The position numbers and the translations under genes were made by a program. From NCBI RefSeq assembly GCF_963853665.1, contig NZ_OY970459.1, positions 2,728,001-2,792,000 of the forward strand: a stretch of 64,000 bases of DNA. The letters run 5' to 3'. This document shows positions 7,908-17,463 of this stretch, piece after piece (the stretch's first letter is position 1; every line of letters begins with the position of its first letter). The notes below the pieces were generated by a model. The model ran no database searches. It had not been told where the DNA came from and worked only from the letters and a program-made list of their open reading frames with translations. Origin of the DNA: Mycobacterium decipiens (lineage in GTDB: Bacteria; Actinomycetota; Actinomycetes; Mycobacteriales; Mycobacteriaceae).

Positions 7908-8933
7908 ATGCGCGCGGTAGTCATCGACGGGCCCGGAAGTATCCGGGTGGACACCCGACCCGATCCGGAACTTCCCGGACCCGACGGGGTGATTGTCGCG
8001 GTGACCGCCGCCGGCATCTGCGGTTCCGACCTGCATTTCTACGAAGGTGAATATCCGTTGGCTGAGTCCGTGGCCCTCGGGCACGAGGCGATCGGCACCA
8101 TCGTCGAGGCCGGGCCCCAGGTGCGCACCGTCGCGGTTGGCGACCTGGTGATGGTTTCTTCGGTGGCCGGTTGCGGTGCCTGCCCGGGATGCGAAACCGA
8201 CGATCCGGTTATGTGCTTCTCCGGCCCGAAGATCTTCGGCTCCGGCACGCTCGGCGGCGCGCAGGCCGATCTGCTCGCCGTTCCGGCCGCCAACTTCCAG
8301 GTGCTCAAGATCCCCGATGCGATCAGCACCGAGCAGGCGCTGCTGCTCACCGACAACCTCGCGACCGGGTGGGCCGCGGCCCAGCGCGCCGACGTTTCGT
8401 TCGGCTCTACGGTGGCGGTCATCGGCCTGGGAGCGGTCGGCCTATGCGCGATCCGCAGTGCGTATACCCAAGGTGCTGCAACAGTTTTCGCGGTTGACCG
8501 GGTAGCCGGTCGCCTACAGCGTGCGGCGAACTGGGGCGCCACGCCGATCACCTCGCCGGCGGCCGAGGCGATTGTCGCCGCTACAGGCGGCCGCGGCGCC
8601 GACTCGGTGATTGACGCCGTCGGCACCGACGCCTCGCTGACCGACGCGCTGAACGCGGTCCGGCCGGGCGGCACCGTTTCAGTCGTCGGAGTACACGATC
8701 TGCGGCCGTTTCCCCTGCCCGCGCTGGCGTGCCTGTTGCGCAGCATCACGCTGCGAATGACCATGGCACCGGTACAGCGGACCTGGCCGGAATTGATCCC
8801 GCTGCTGCAGGCGGGCCGGCTCGATGTCGACGGAATCTTTACCACGACACTGCCCCTGGACCAAGCCGCCAAAGGCTATGCGACCGCGGGATCACGGTCG
8901 GGCGACGACGTCAAGATTCTGCTTACGCCCTGA
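7908..8933 (+). CDS. Zinc-dependent alcohol dehydrogenase (Rv1895-like)
   Basis: 341-residue medium-chain dehydrogenase. Catalytic zinc ligands are Cys38, His59 and Glu60 ([14 protein letters not shown]). The structural zinc site Cys89, Cys92, Cys95 and Cys103 is complete. The cofactor motif is GLGAVGL, near residues 172-178. The ATG at 7908 is 10 bases after the Baeyer-Villiger gene, giving a two-gene operon. M. tuberculosis Rv1895 is a longer protein of the same type at the same map position. Substrate specificity cannot be read from the sequence. The last 11 bases overlap the end of the convergent methyltransferase gene. Confidence 0.9.
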   Translation: MRAVVIDGPGSIRVDTRPDPELPGPDGVIVAVTAAGICGSDLHFYEGEYPLAESVALGHEAIGTIVEAGPQVRTVAVGDLVMVSSVAGCGACPGCETDDPVMCFSGPKIFGSGTLGGAQADLLAVPAANFQVLKIPDAISTEQALLLTDNLATGWAAAQRADVSFGSTVAVIGLGAVGLCAIRSAYTQGAATVFAVDRVAGRLQRAANWGATPITSPAAEAIVAATGGRGADSVIDAVGTDASLTDALNAVRPGGTVSVVGVHDLRPFPLPALACLLRSITLRMTMAPVQRTWPELIPLLQAGRLDVDGIFTTTLPLDQAAKGYATAGSRSGDDVKILLTP

Positions 8934-9834
8934 TCGCCGTGATGTACTGGGAGTGCATAAAACCGTCGATCTTGACGTCCACATCCGGGGGCGTCATTCC
9001 ATAACTGGCCTGCAGCTCGAGCGTGCTGCGAACGGGTTCGACAGCCCATCCGTGCGCAGTTAGCCATTCTGCGGGGTCGGTCTTGTCCTCGTAGGTGAGC
9101 GCGGAGAAGTCCACGTCACCGGACATATTGACGCCCGGGTGCGCCGATTCCAGGGCAACGAGCTGCTCGTGGTCCAACCGCGACCCCAAAGCGCCCAAGG
9201 CAACTCGGCTGCCGGGCGCACACAGCTCATCGATCCGGGCGAAGAGGCCATGTTGCGCATCGCCGGTCAAGTAGGGCAGTAGTCCCTCGACCGACCAGGC
9301 GCTGGGTCGTTGTGGATCGAAACCTGCCGCCTGCAACGGCACGGGCCAGTCGGTGCGCAGATCCGCCGCCACCTCAATCCTATGGGCTTTGGGTTTGGCA
9401 CCCTGCGCGCCGAGCACCCGCGTCTTGAATTCCAGTACTTTCGGCAGATCGACTTCGAAAACCGTTGTCCCGGAATGCCATTCAAGACGATACGCGCGGG
9501 CATCCAGCCCGGCGGCGACTATCACCGCCTGTCGGATACCAGCCTCGCTAGCGGAGGAGAAGAAGTCGTCGAAGAACCGGGTCTGCACGCCGTAGAGCCG
9601 GGGGAAAGCGGTCTCGTCCTCAGAGACTCCCGGGTTGGCCAGCAATCCCGTCAGATAGGGGTCGGCTGAAGCGGTGATGAAATTCTTCGCGTATTCGTCC
9701 CGGACCAGCGGTGCGGGGCCCATGGCGTGCAGCGCTCGCCAACCCGCCACCAGCAGGGCGGTGTAGCCCACACTGCTGACGATGTCCCATTTGTCGTCGT
9801 CGGAGCGAAGCGATCCAAATTCAGGTGTAGTCAT
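8923..9834 (-). CDS. SAM-dependent methyltransferase, leucine-carboxyl-methyltransferase-like (Rv1896c-like)
   Basis: 303 residues, the same length as Rv1896c. It belongs to the mycobacterial paralogous methyltransferase family: [14 protein letters not shown] at the N-terminus, the SAM site [14 protein letters not shown], then [13 protein letters not shown] and [10 protein letters not shown]. The family is related to leucine carboxyl methyltransferases and to O-methyltransferases acting on carboxyl or hydroxyl groups; its substrates are mostly unknown. The start at 9834 (MTTPEF) has GGGAGGA with good spacing, and another ATG lies two codons upstream at 9840. It stands alone, between convergent and tandem neighbours. 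Confidence 0.88.
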   Translation of the reverse strand: MTTPEFGSLRSDDDKWDIVSSVGYTALLVAGWRALHAMGPAPLVRDEYAKNFITASADPYLTGLLANPGVSEDETAFPRLYGVQTRFFDDFFSSASEAGIRQAVIVAAGLDARAYRLEWHSGTTVFEVDLPKVLEFKTRVLGAQGAKPKAHRIEVAADLRTDWPVPLQAAGFDPQRPSAWSVEGLLPYLTGDAQHGLFARIDELCAPGSRVALGALGSRLDHEQLVALESAHPGVNMSGDVDFSALTYEDKTDPAEWLTAHGWAVEPVRSTLELQASYGMTPPDVDVKIDGFMHSQYITAIRA

Positions 9835-9879
9835 GGCCATTCCTCCCAATACGACGCGAACCTACCCGCAGCGAGACCG

Positions 9880-10311
9880 TCAGACTTCCAGCATTACGGT
9901 CACCGGACCGTCGTTGACCAGTTCGACCTGCATGTGGGCACCGAACACGCCTGCTTCCACGTGCGCGCCGAGCCCTCGCAACGCCGCCGCGAACGCCGCT
10001 ACCAGCGGCTCAGCCACCGCGCCCGGCGCCGCGGCGTTCCACGACGGCCGCCGGCCCTTCGCTGTGTCGGCGTAGAGGGTGAACTGGCTGACCACCAGGA
10101 TCGGCGCCTTCAGCTCGGAAGCGGATTTCTCGTCCGCGAGAATGCGCAGATTCCATAGCTTTTCCGCGAGCCGCTGTGCCGCGTCCGCATCGTCGCTGTG
10201 GGTGACGCCGACGAACGCGAGCAGGCCCTGCCCGTCCGGCCGGACGGCGCCGACCACCCGGCCATCGACCGTCACCGCCGCCGATGAGACCCGCTGCACC
10301 AGAACTCGCAT
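9880..10311 (-). CDS. dtd: D-aminoacyl-tRNA deacylase
   Basis: 143-residue Dtd (Rv1897c), which hydrolyses D-aminoacyl-tRNA and glycyl-tRNA(Ala) as translation proofreading. The start [11 protein letters not shown] is canonical. The family signature [17 protein letters not shown], with its catalytic-pocket SQFTLY, is present, as is the Gly-cisPro hairpin region GPVTVML close to the C-terminus. Upstream in-frame codons exist back to 10347 but add non-homologous residues. The gene is cytoplasmic and divergent from the MTH1187-like gene. Confidence 0.95.
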   Translation of the reverse strand: MRVLVQRVSSAAVTVDGRVVGAVRPDGQGLLAFVGVTHSDDADAAQRLAEKLWNLRILADEKSASELKAPILVVSQFTLYADTAKGRRPSWNAAAPGAVAEPLVAAFAAALRGLGAHVEAGVFGAHMQVELVNDGPVTVMLEV

Positions 10312-10368
10312 GAGGCTCGATGCTGCCAGGCCGGCCGTATGGGTCACGGGGCTGGGTAGGCTCGTCGT

Positions 10369-10710
10369 GTGTCTGTCCTGGTCGCGTTCTCCGTCACCCC
10401 CCTGGGTGTGGGGGAGGGCGTCGGCGAAATAGTCGCCGAAGCGATTCGCGTAGTTCGTAACTCCGGGTTACCCAACAAGACGGATTCCATGTTCACCGTG
10501 ATCGAAGGCGATAGCTGGGAAGAAGTGATGGCCGTGGTGCAGCGCGCGGTCGAGGCCGTGGCCGCTCATGCACCCCGGGTTAGCGCGGTCATCAAGGCGG
10601 ACTGGCGTCCCGGGGTCGCCGACGCGATGACGCAGAAGGTCGCTTCGGTCGAACGCTATCTGGCCAAGCCGGCGGTCGATCAGCCTGCTACTCCTGCACG
10701 GCCGCACTAA
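10369..10710 (+). CDS. MTH1187/YkoF-like thiamine-binding family protein (Rv1898-like)
   Basis: 113-residue small ferredoxin-fold protein starting at GTG 10369. The sequence [27 protein letters not shown] with [19 protein letters not shown] matches the DUF77/MTH1187 group, small oligomeric proteins some of which bind thiamine or pyrimidine precursors. The function in mycobacteria is unknown. Its last 23 bases overlap the 3' end of the convergent macro-domain gene. Confidence 0.8.
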   Translation: MSVLVAFSVTPLGVGEGVGEIVAEAIRVVRNSGLPNKTDSMFTVIEGDSWEEVMAVVQRAVEAVAAHAPRVSAVIKADWRPGVADAMTQKVASVERYLAKPAVDQPATPARPH

Positions 10711-11182
10711 ACACCCGTTCGGCCGCATCCCCATGGACCGCAAACACCACCCGCTGCAGCGAGCCCGGCCGGTGCCGTCGAACGACGTCGACCATGAGCC
10801 GCGCCGCTTCCTCGATCGGGAAGCCACCGACGCCGGTGCCGAACGCCACCAACGCCAGCGAACGGCAACCAAGCTCATCGGCCTTGCGCAGCGTCGAGCC
10901 GGTGGCGCGGACGATGATCTCCGGCGAGGTCGGGCCGCCAAGCTCCATCGTCGCCGCGTGGATCACGTAGCGCGCCGGCATGTCACCCGCCGTGGTCTCG
11001 ACCGCCTCGCCAAGCCCGATCGGCGCCTTCTCGTTCGACTCCCGCTGCACGCCCGGTCCGCCGGCACGCGAGATCGCTGCGGCGACGCCACCACCGTGCC
11101 GAAGCTGTGTGTTGGCCGCGTTGGTGATCGCGTCGACGTCAAGCTTCGTCACGTCAGCCTGTAGTACCTCCAACTCGATCAT
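10688..11182 (-). CDS. Macro-domain protein (Rv1899c/LppD-like, without lipoprotein part)
   Basis: 164 residues forming essentially one macro domain: [24 protein letters not shown], then the ADP-ribose-binding [22 protein letters not shown] and [21 protein letters not shown]. Such domains bind or hydrolyse ADP-ribose adducts; Asn44 and Asn47 lie where catalytic asparagines usually sit. LppD (Rv1899c) in M. tuberculosis is annotated as a roughly 343-residue lipoprotein, but here no signal peptide or lipobox precedes the domain. The start at 11182 is best supported; a GTG at 11188 is an alternative. The collagen-like gene is divergent from it. Confidence 0.85.
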   Translation of the reverse strand: MIELEVLQADVTKLDVDAITNAANTQLRHGGGVAAAISRAGGPGVQRESNEKAPIGLGEAVETTAGDMPARYVIHAATMELGGPTSPEIIVRATGSTLRKADELGCRSLALVAFGTGVGGFPIEEAARLMVDVVRRHRPGSLQRVVFAVHGDAAERVFSAAVQE

Positions 11183-11261
11183 CGACACATTCTCTCCCGA
11201 ACCCGTACCGCGCCTAAAGTGGCTGATGCGGGCGATTTGGTGGCGCAAGGGAGGCAGACCG

Positions 11262-11570
11262 ATGATTCACCAGGCTGGCGACGAGTCCAACTTGGACGAC
11301 GACCGCGCTGACACCACCGCCCCTGGCGGGCCTGGCGGCGCCGGAGGCCGGGGCGGCGCCGGAGGTAGGGGCGGCGCCGGAGGTAAGGGCGGCGCCGGAG
11401 GTAAGGGCGGCGCAGGAGGTAGGGGCGGCGCGCCCGGTCTCGGCGGCCAGCCCGGCGAGGGAGGCGAGGGTGGCGCGGGCGGGGCGCCCGGCCCCGGCGG
11501 AACCCCCGGTCAGCCCGGTCAGCCCGGTCAGCCTGGCCAGCCCGGTCAGCCTGGCCAGCCCGGTCGCTAG
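11262..11570 (+). CDS. Collagen-like Gly-X-Y repeat protein
   Basis: 102 residues. After an acidic, non-hydrophobic head ([17 protein letters not shown], residues 1-17), almost all of the rest is Gly-X-Y. Hexapeptides GGAGG(R/K) come first, then GPGG and a terminal run of GQP triplets. The ATG at 11262 has a strong ribosome-binding site (AAGGGAGG, seven-base spacer), which supports real translation. The composition suggests a collagen-like or polyglycine-II-like fibrous segment. No signal peptide is visible, so it may be cytoplasmic or exported by a non-Sec route. Its stop overlaps the stop of convergent lipJ by four bases. I recall no counterpart in M. tuberculosis. Confidence 0.6.
   Translation: MIHQAGDESNLDDDRADTTAPGGPGGAGGRGGAGGRGGAGGKGGAGGKGGAGGRGGAPGLGGQPGEGGEGGAGGAPGPGGTPGQPGQPGQPGQPGQPGQPGR
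11334..11423 (+). repeat. 18-bp tandem repeat inside the collagen-like gene
   Basis: Five head-to-tail copies of an 18-base unit beginning GGCGGCGCCGGAGG, each encoding Gly-Gly-Ala-Gly-Gly-Arg/Lys. Copies differ only near the end of the unit (AGG, AAG or CGG codon). Copy number could change by slippage without breaking the frame. Confidence 0.85.
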
Positions 11571-12931
11571 GACCCGCTAGTCGCAGGCTCTCGGACGAGC
11601 GCGTACAGGCGCCACCGACCTGGCATTCCTTTGAGTTCGCGTTCCCCGCGTTCGGTGAACCTGTGCCGCGAGCCGGTGACGATATCGCGGACCGTCGAGG
11701 ACACCAGCACCTCGCTGGCCTCGGCCAGTGCCGCCACCCGCGCACCGATGTGCACCGCCATGCCGGCGACATCAGCGCCGCGCACCTCGACCTCGCCCGC
11801 ATGAATACCGACCCGGACCTCGATACCCAGCACCCGGACCGCGTCGACGATCTCGTCGGCGCACCCGATCGCGGCACTCGGGCCGGTGAACGTCGCGACG
11901 AATCCGTCACCGGCGGTGTTGACTTCGCGACCGCCGAATCGCTGGATTTCGTGGCGCACGATGGCGTCGTGGTTGTCCAGCAGGTCACGCCACCGCCCGT
12001 CGCCGAGCGCGGCGGCACGCTGGGTAGAGCCGACGATGTCGGTGAACACGATCGTGGTGAGCACGCGCTCGGTGACGAAGCCACGCACGCCGGTGATGAA
12101 CTCCTCGACCTCGTCGAGCAACGCCGCGGTATCGCCGACCCAGTACAGGACATCCGCCCCCGGTAGCTCCACCATCCGCGCTCCGGCGATGTGCTCGGCG
12201 AGGTAACGACCGTGTCCAACCGGGATGTAGGCCGAACCGGCGCGATGCAGAATTAGCGTTCGAGCCTTGATGCGCCCCAACGCATCTCGTACGTCCGCCT
12301 CGGCCATGACCTGCGAGACGGCACGCGCCATACTCGGCGGTCCGGCACGGTTGCCAGCGAGATCCCACCACGCCCGGAACACGTCATCGCGGGCGACACT
12401 GGGCGCAACGATGCCGAGCACGTCGAACCCCTGCTCCATGGCATCCGGTTCCAGCGCCACGGTCAGGAATGGGTTAACCCGATGGGCTTTGGCGCCGACC
12501 GGATAGTCCGGTGCCCACATCGCACGTGCCGAGCCGTTGACGACGATCAGGCTACGCACCCGCTCGGAGTAGTCGGCGGCAAGAACCAGTCCGTTCATCG
12601 CGTGGAAGTTGGGCGCAAAGATCGTCGCCTGCTCGCATCTCACCGCGTCCATCACCGCGATCGCGTCCTCGGCCCAGAACTTCGGCCCCAGCATGGTCAT
12701 CGAGGCCATCCGTGACGAGAGCCCGACCCCACGGTGGTCGAACCGGATCACCCTGCTGAACGACGCAAGACGGCGATGGAAGCGGTACAGCGAGGGCTCA
12801 TCATCAATCGAATCGATGGGGACGAATGGCCCCGGCAACACCAGCAGATCCGGCGGACCGTCCCCAAGCACCTGATAGGCGATGTCGATATCGCCGCACC
12901 TGGCGTAGCGAGTCCGCGGAGCCTGCGCCAC
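11567..12931 (-). CDS. lipJ: Alpha/beta-hydrolase fused to class III adenylate cyclase (LipJ)
   Basis: 454-residue two-domain protein, ortholog of Rv1900c. Residues 1-282 form an alpha/beta-hydrolase ([10 protein letters not shown] at 64-73). Residues about 288-445 are a class III nucleotide cyclase. Metal-binding Asp298 (FTDIVGS) and Asp342 (AGDGF) are present. Substrate-specifying positions are Asn338 and His394, the unusual Asn/His pattern described for Rv1900c, in which activity is weak and prefers ATP. At the expected nucleophile elbow the sequence is APNFHAMNG, so the nucleophile position is Asn108 (codon 12608-12610), not Ser, and hydrolase activity is doubtful. It is cytoplasmic, and divergent from cinA with a 28-base gap. 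Confidence 0.93.
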   Translation of the reverse strand: MAQAPRTRYARCGDIDIAYQVLGDGPPDLLVLPGPFVPIDSIDDEPSLYRFHRRLASFSRVIRFDHRGVGLSSRMASMTMLGPKFWAEDAIAVMDAVRCEQATIFAPNFHAMNGLVLAADYSERVRSLIVVNGSARAMWAPDYPVGAKAHRVNPFLTVALEPDAMEQGFDVLGIVAPSVARDDVFRAWWDLAGNRAGPPSMARAVSQVMAEADVRDALGRIKARTLILHRAGSAYIPVGHGRYLAEHIAGARMVELPGADVLYWVGDTAALLDEVEEFITGVRGFVTERVLTTIVFTDIVGSTQRAAALGDGRWRDLLDNHDAIVRHEIQRFGGREVNTAGDGFVATFTGPSAAIGCADEIVDAVRVLGIEVRVGIHAGEVEVRGADVAGMAVHIGARVAALAEASEVLVSSTVRDIVTGSRHRFTERGERELKGMPGRWRLYALVREPATSGS

Positions 12932-12959
12932 GGCCTCAGGCTAGTTCATGCGTAGGCTC

Positions 12960-14252
12960 ATGGCGATGAGCGCACGCGCGGGCATCGTGGTCACCGGAAC
13001 CGAAGTCCTGACTGGGCGGGTCCAAGACCGCAACGGCCCGTGGATCGCCGATCGGCTCCTGGAACTCGGAGTCGAGCTGGCGCACGTCACGATCTGCGGC
13101 GACCGTCCGGCCGACATCGAGGCGCAGTTGCGATTCATGGCCGAACAGGGCGTGGACCTGATCGTGACCAGCGGCGGCTTGGGGCCGACGGCCGATGACA
13201 TGACCGTCGAAGTTGTGGCGCGTTTCTGCGGGCGCGAGCTGGTGTTGGACGACGAGGTCGAGATGAGGATCGCCAACATCCTCAGGTCCCTGATGTCGCG
13301 CGCCAGTTCCGTTTTTGATCCCGGCACTTTCGACTCGGTGCGAGCCGCCAACCGCAAACAGGCCATGGTCCCCGCCGGGTCGCAGGTGATCGATCCGGTG
13401 GGTACTGCGCCAGGTGTCGTTGTTCCCGGCAAGCCAGCGGTGATGGTGCTGCCGGGGCCGCCACGCGAGCTGCAGCCCATGTGGCGCAAGGCAATCGATA
13501 CCTCAGCGGCTCGGGAGGCGATCGCCGGCCGAGCGATCTACCGGCAGGAAACCATGCGGATGTTCGGGCTGCCCGAGTCGGGTCTGGCCGAGACACTTCG
13601 TAGCGCCCAGGCTTCCATCCCAGGCTACGACGCACTCGAAATCACAACCTGCCTGCGGCGTGGGGAGATTGAAATGGTCACCCGCTACGAGCCGGACGCC
13701 ACGCAGGCGTACACGCAGCTGACGCGGCTGCTGCGCGAGCGACACGGCCCACAGCTCTATTCCGAAAACGGTTCGCGGGTAGACGATCTGGTCGCAGAAT
13801 TGCTGACCGGCCGTCGGATAGCGACTGCGGAATCCTGCACCGCAGGGATGCTGGCGGCACGGCTCACCGATCGGCCCGGGGCGTCTGAGTACATGGCGGG
13901 TGGCGTGGTGGCCTACTCCAACGGGGCGAAAACACAGCTACTCGGCGTCGACCCGGTGTTACTCGAGGCGCACGGGGCGGTTTCCGAGCCGGTCGCCCAA
14001 GCAATGGCGACGGGCGCACTGCACCGCTTCGGTGCGGACACCGCCGTCGCGATCACCGGAATCGCCGGTCCGAGCGGGGGAACGGCGGAAAAGCCGGTGG
14101 GGACAGTCTGTTTCACCGTCATGCTGGACGATGGCCGGACTGTCACCCGGACCGTGCCGCTACCCGGGAACCGGTCCGACATCCGTGAGCGCTCAACGAC
14201 GGTGGCGATGCACCTGCTGCGCCGCACGCTGAGCGACCCGGAACCCAGCTAG
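12960..14252 (+). CDS. cinA: CinA-like protein (competence/damage-inducible; NMN deamidase domain)
   Basis: 430 residues, the same length as Rv1901. The N-terminal MoaB/MogA-like domain ([45 protein letters not shown]) is related to ADP-ribose pyrophosphatase activity in CinA proteins. The C-terminal PncC-type domain ([39 protein letters not shown]) is related to nicotinamide mononucleotide amidase. The family acts in pyridine-nucleotide recycling, and mycobacterial CinA has been linked to drug tolerance. The start at 12960 (MAMSARAG) was chosen by match to Rv1901; ATG codons at 12948 and 12966 are alternatives. Confidence 0.93.
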   Translation: MAMSARAGIVVTGTEVLTGRVQDRNGPWIADRLLELGVELAHVTICGDRPADIEAQLRFMAEQGVDLIVTSGGLGPTADDMTVEVVARFCGRELVLDDEVEMRIANILRSLMSRASSVFDPGTFDSVRAANRKQAMVPAGSQVIDPVGTAPGVVVPGKPAVMVLPGPPRELQPMWRKAIDTSAAREAIAGRAIYRQETMRMFGLPESGLAETLRSAQASIPGYDALEITTCLRRGEIEMVTRYEPDATQAYTQLTRLLRERHGPQLYSENGSRVDDLVAELLTGRRIATAESCTAGMLAARLTDRPGASEYMAGGVVAYSNGAKTQLLGVDPVLLEAHGAVSEPVAQAMATGALHRFGADTAVAITGIAGPSGGTAEKPVGTVCFTVMLDDGRTVTRTVPLPGNRSDIRERSTTVAMHLLRRTLSDPEPS

Positions 14253-14432
14253 CTCACGCCACTTTGCCGGCCGGCAACGCACTATTCGCCGTGGCAGCGG
14301 CTCGGCAATTTCAACCGGATCTTGCTCATTAACTCAAACACAAAGACCGAGACGTTCTATTTTGAGTATTCAATCTTCTTTGGGTGATATGTCCGGCACT
14401 GACCGGGCGGCCTCGATGTGTGGGAGTTTGTG

Positions 14433-16037
14433 ATGGCGTTTGTGATCGCCGCACCTGAGATGGTGCGGACAGCGGCCACCGAGTTGGCGGGGATCGGCTC
14501 GGTGGTGAATGAGGCCAATGCGGCCGCGTCGGCTTCGACGACGGTGATCTTGGCCGCCGGCGGTGATCAGGTGTCGGCCGCGATCGCGGCGTTGTTTTCC
14601 TGGCACGCCCAGGCTTATCAGCAGCTCAGTGCGCAGGCGGCGGCGTTTCATGCCCAGTTTGTGCAGTCGTTGGCCGCCGGCGCCGGCGCCTATGCCAGCG
14701 CCGAAGCCGCTAGTGTTTCGCCGCTGCAAGGCGTGCTTGGCGCGGTCAATGCGCAGTCTGTCGCGTTCTCTGGGCGCCCGTTGATCGGCAACGGCACGAA
14801 CGGGGCTCCAGGTACGGGGGCTGACGGGGCGCCGGGGGGTTGGTTGCTCGGTAACGGCGGGGCCGGCGGGTCCGGTGCGTCTGGGCAGGACGGCGGAGCC
14901 GGCGGTGCTGCGGGGTTGATCGGGCACGGCGGGCATGGTGGGGCCGGCGGGGCCGATAACGCTGGGGCCGGTGGGGCCGGCGGTGCTGGCGGCCCTGGAG
15001 GATGGCTGCAGGGGAACGGTGGCAACGGCGGGGCCGGCGGCACAAGTCGTGGCGCCGGAGCCGATGGTGGGGCCGGCGGGGCCGGCGGACCCGGCGGGCT
15101 ATTCGGCGCGGGCGGCGCCGGGGGTATCGGCGGGGTCAGTGACAATGTCGTCGGCGGTACCGGCGGTGCCGGCGGGGCGGGCGGGCTGTTCGGTTCCGGG
15201 GGCGCCGGAGGCGCTGGCGGGCTGGGCGCGGAAACGTCCGCCGTCGGTGGAGCCGGCGGGGTCGGCGGCCGCGCCGGCCTGCTGTCCGGAACCGGCGGCG
15301 ACGGCGGTGCCGGCGGCTCCGGAGAGACTACCGGCGGTGATGGAGCTACTGCTGGGGCCGGTGGGTTTTTCGGTAACGGCGGGGCCGGCGGGGCTGGCGG
15401 GGCCGGCGGGATTGACGGCGGTAACGGTGGGGCCGGCGGCGATGGCGGCGGGCTGTTCGGCGCCGGCGGGGCCGGCGGTGCCGGAGGTAACGGCAGCCCC
15501 AACGTCGGCGGAGCTGGCGGGGCCGGCGGAGCTGGAGGGTTGTTCGGTAGCGGCGGGGCCGGCGGGACCGGCGGGGCCGGCAAGAACACTGGCGGCGACG
15601 GCGGGGTCGGCGGCCACGCCGGCTTGCTCTACGGCGTCGGTGGTAACGGCGGCGATGGCGGCAGCAGCGGCACTGACGGTGGGTCCGGGGGCGTCGGCGG
15701 CAACGCCGGCCTGCTCTTTGGCGCCGGCGGAAACGGCGGCGCCGGCGGGTCCGGTGGGTTCGACGCGGTCGGCAAGGGCGGGGCCGGCGGGACCGGCGGC
15801 AGGGCCGGGCTGATCGGCAACGGAGGTGGTGGCGGTGCGGGCGGGGATGCTGTAGCCGTCGTGGGCAGCACCGGCGGTAACGGCGGCGACGGCGGCACCA
15901 CTTTGCTGATCGGTAACGGCGGTAACGGAGGTAACGGAGGTATAGGCGGCGGTACCCCCGGTTCCGTCGGTACCGCCGGCACTGGCGGCACCGGCGGGCT
16001 GCTGATCGGCGTAGACGGGATCAAAGGGCAGCCGTAG
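14433..16037 (+). CDS. PE_PGRS family protein
   Basis: 534 residues. The PE domain ([22 protein letters not shown]... to about residue 95) is followed by the conserved linker [16 protein letters not shown], with [14 protein letters not shown] after it. From about residue 130 there is a long PGRS domain of GGAGG/NGG repeats ending [12 protein letters not shown]. The ATG at 14433 has GGGAG with a six-base spacer. PE domains direct ESX/type VII export and outer-membrane or surface location; PGRS modules form polyglycine-II-like or Ca-binding structures and interact with the host. In M. tuberculosis the genes after cinA are nanT and Rv1903, so the PE_PGRS gene occupies a different slot here. It has no PPE partner nearby. 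The effector function is unknown. Confidence 0.93.
   Translation: MAFVIAAPEMVRTAATELAGIGSVVNEANAAASASTTVILAAGGDQVSAAIAALFSWHAQAYQQLSAQAAAFHAQFVQSLAAGAGAYASAEAASVSPLQGVLGAVNAQSVAFSGRPLIGNGTNGAPGTGADGAPGGWLLGNGGAGGSGASGQDGGAGGAAGLIGHGGHGGAGGADNAGAGGAGGAGGPGGWLQGNGGNGGAGGTSRGAGADGGAGGAGGPGGLFGAGGAGGIGGVSDNVVGGTGGAGGAGGLFGSGGAGGAGGLGAETSAVGGAGGVGGRAGLLSGTGGDGGAGGSGETTGGDGATAGAGGFFGNGGAGGAGGAGGIDGGNGGAGGDGGGLFGAGGAGGAGGNGSPNVGGAGGAGGAGGLFGSGGAGGTGGAGKNTGGDGGVGGHAGLLYGVGGNGGDGGSSGTDGGSGGVGGNAGLLFGAGGNGGAGGSGGFDAVGKGGAGGTGGRAGLIGNGGGGGAGGDAVAVVGSTGGNGGDGGTTLLIGNGGNGGNGGIGGGTPGSVGTAGTGGTGGLLIGVDGIKGQP
14801..16019 (+). repeat. PGRS GC-rich repeat region
   Basis: About 1.2 kb of imperfect short repeats built on GGCGGNGCCGGCGG, encoding Gly-Gly-Ala and Gly-Gly-Asn triplets inside the PE_PGRS gene. 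Larger units such as [18 protein letters not shown] and LLxGxGGxGG recur every 25-45 residues. Such regions recombine and vary in length between strains, and they produce long spurious antisense ORFs rich in proline. Confidence 0.9.
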
Positions 16038-16081
16038 TGGTAGCGCTACCGGCGGACGCTTCCCGAGCAAGTTCGGGGTAC

Positions 16082-16674
16082 ATGCGAATCATCGACGCCG
16101 ATGGACACGTCGCCGAGAACCCATCGCTGGCCCTCGAAGCAGTCAATCGCTGGCCGAACCAGGTGCGGCTCAGCACCGACAGGCGGCCGCGCCTGACAAT
16201 CGAAGGCCGCAACTACCCGGAGGACCAAGGCCCCGGCGCGGGTTGCCCGCCCGAGCACGGCCTAACCACGGCACCCGATGTCAACTGCTCATCAGCGCCT
16301 GGTGAATCCCGAGTTCGCCGCTGCGGGTCGCGTTCCTTGAGGCCGGCGCGGGGTGGGTTCCATTCTTTCTCGATCGCCTGCACGAGCACTACGAGAAGCG
16401 GGGGGATTGGATCGAGCGCGGCTGGCGCCGCGATCCGCACGACTACCTGCGGGCGGGCAACATCTGGGTGACCTGTGAGCCCGACGAGTCCATTCTGCCC
16501 GGCGTGATCGACGTGCTCGGCGATGACTTCATCATGTTCGCCAGCGACTATCCACATTGGGACGGCGAGTGGCCCGAAAGCACCAAGCAGCTGCGCACCC
16601 GCACCGACATCGGCGAAGGATCGCGCGAAAAGATCGGCGGGTTGAATGTGCAGCGCTGCTACGGCCTGGCCTGA
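16082..16674 (+). pseudogene. Remnant of an amidohydrolase-family gene (internal deletion and frameshift)
   Basis: The N-terminal piece from ATG 16082 reads MRIIDADGHVAENPSLALEA...GPGAGCPPEHGL, a typical amidohydrolase_2 beginning with its metal-binding D-x-H. After about 16265 the frame becomes meaningless. The C-terminal piece is in the +1 shifted frame from about 16321 to 16674: LRVAFLEAGAGWVPFFLDRL, then DDFIMFASDYPHWDGEWP and a tail with KIGGLNVQRCYGL. Together they make about 200 residues against the usual 370-400, so the central catalytic barrel strands are lost. The DYPHWDG metal motif survives. The gene is certainly not functional as a full enzyme. It lies 44 bases after the PE_PGRS stop. 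Confidence 0.8.
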
Positions 16675-16707
16675 AGCGGCTAGGCCGTCACGTGGCAGGA
16701 TCGGGCA

Positions 16708-17109
16708 ATGGTGCCTTTTCTGGTGCGGGCCGCATTGACCGGGTTCGCATTGTGGGTGGTCACATTTTTCGTCGCCGGGTTGCGGTTTGTGGGCGGCGAT
16801 ACGGCCTTGCAGCGGATCGGCATCATCTTCGTCGTGGGGGTAATTTTCGGTCTGGTCAATGCATTCATCAAACCCATCGTGCAGATCCTGTCGATCCCGC
16901 TGTACATCCTGACTCTTGGTCTATTTCACATCGTCGTTAACGCGTTGATGCTCTGGATTACCGCTCGGATCACAGCGAACACCACCCACTGGGGATTGCA
17001 CATCGAGAACTTCTGGTGGACCGCAATCTGGGCAGCAATCTTGTTGTCGATCGTTAGCTGGATGCTGTCCCTGTTGACTCGCGACTTCCGCCGCGTCACT
17101 CGCCCCTAA
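16708..17109 (+). CDS. Four-helix membrane protein, phage-holin-IV/4TM family (Rv1903-like)
   Basis: 133-residue integral membrane protein with four transmembrane helices at about 7-27, 36-56 (IGIIFVVGVIFGLVNAF), 60-83 (IVQILSIPLYILTLGLFHIVVNAL) and 105-122. The conserved NAFIKPIVQILSIPLYILTLGLF and NALMLWITA are hallmarks of the PF04020-type family. Its function is unknown; length and position equal Rv1903. It stands between the amidohydrolase remnant and the STAS protein. Confidence 0.87.
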   Translation: MVPFLVRAALTGFALWVVTFFVAGLRFVGGDTALQRIGIIFVVGVIFGLVNAFIKPIVQILSIPLYILTLGLFHIVVNALMLWITARITANTTHWGLHIENFWWTAIWAAILLSIVSWMLSLLTRDFRRVTRP

Positions 17110-17114
17110 ATCGC

Positions 17115-17135
17115 CGTCGCCCCAGGGGAGCGACG
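17115..17135 (+). terminator. Possible terminator after the 4TM gene
   Basis: CGTCGC (17115-17120) pairs with GCGACG (17130-17135) around a partly self-complementary centre, starting six bases after the stop codon at 17109. There is no U-tract. Confidence 0.35.
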
Positions 17136-17463
17136 CCCCACACCGGGCCAGCGCGCCTGCCACCGGGGGCCATCGCATTTGGCAACACGATGTTGCTGGG
17201 ACCCGCGAGCGACGCGCAGCTGACGGCGTTCACTTTCCTCGATCCACAATCGACGAGCCGAGGGGTCGCTAACCCGAAGCCACAAAATTTGGTGGGACAT
17301 CCTATGTTGTCAGGGCAAGTTGCACATATGCTTACTAGCACTGCCTGCCAACCTCGTCAAAGACAGGCGCGCTGTCTTCAGCTTGACGACGCTGACCTCC
17401 CGCCCTCCAACACGCCGGACCGCAGTACCTAAAACAAAACACGACGACGGGATATTGCAAAAA

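Noticed and set aside
11179..12219. 346-codon minus-strand ORF crossing lipJ and the collagen-like gene
   Set aside because: Arg/Ser-rich shadow frame of lipJ and of the GGAGG repeats; no start signal.
14332..14367. 7-bp inverted repeat ACTCAAA/TTTGAGT upstream of the PE_PGRS gene
   Set aside because: Short arms in an AT-rich stretch; expected by chance, no known regulator.
14690..15589. 299-codon proline-rich ORF antisense to the PGRS region
   Set aside because: Reverse complement of Gly codons gives Pro/Ala runs; a known artefact of PE_PGRS genes.
15099..16070. 323-codon second antisense ORF over PGRS
   Set aside because: Same GC-repeat artefact, no ribosome-binding site and no domain.
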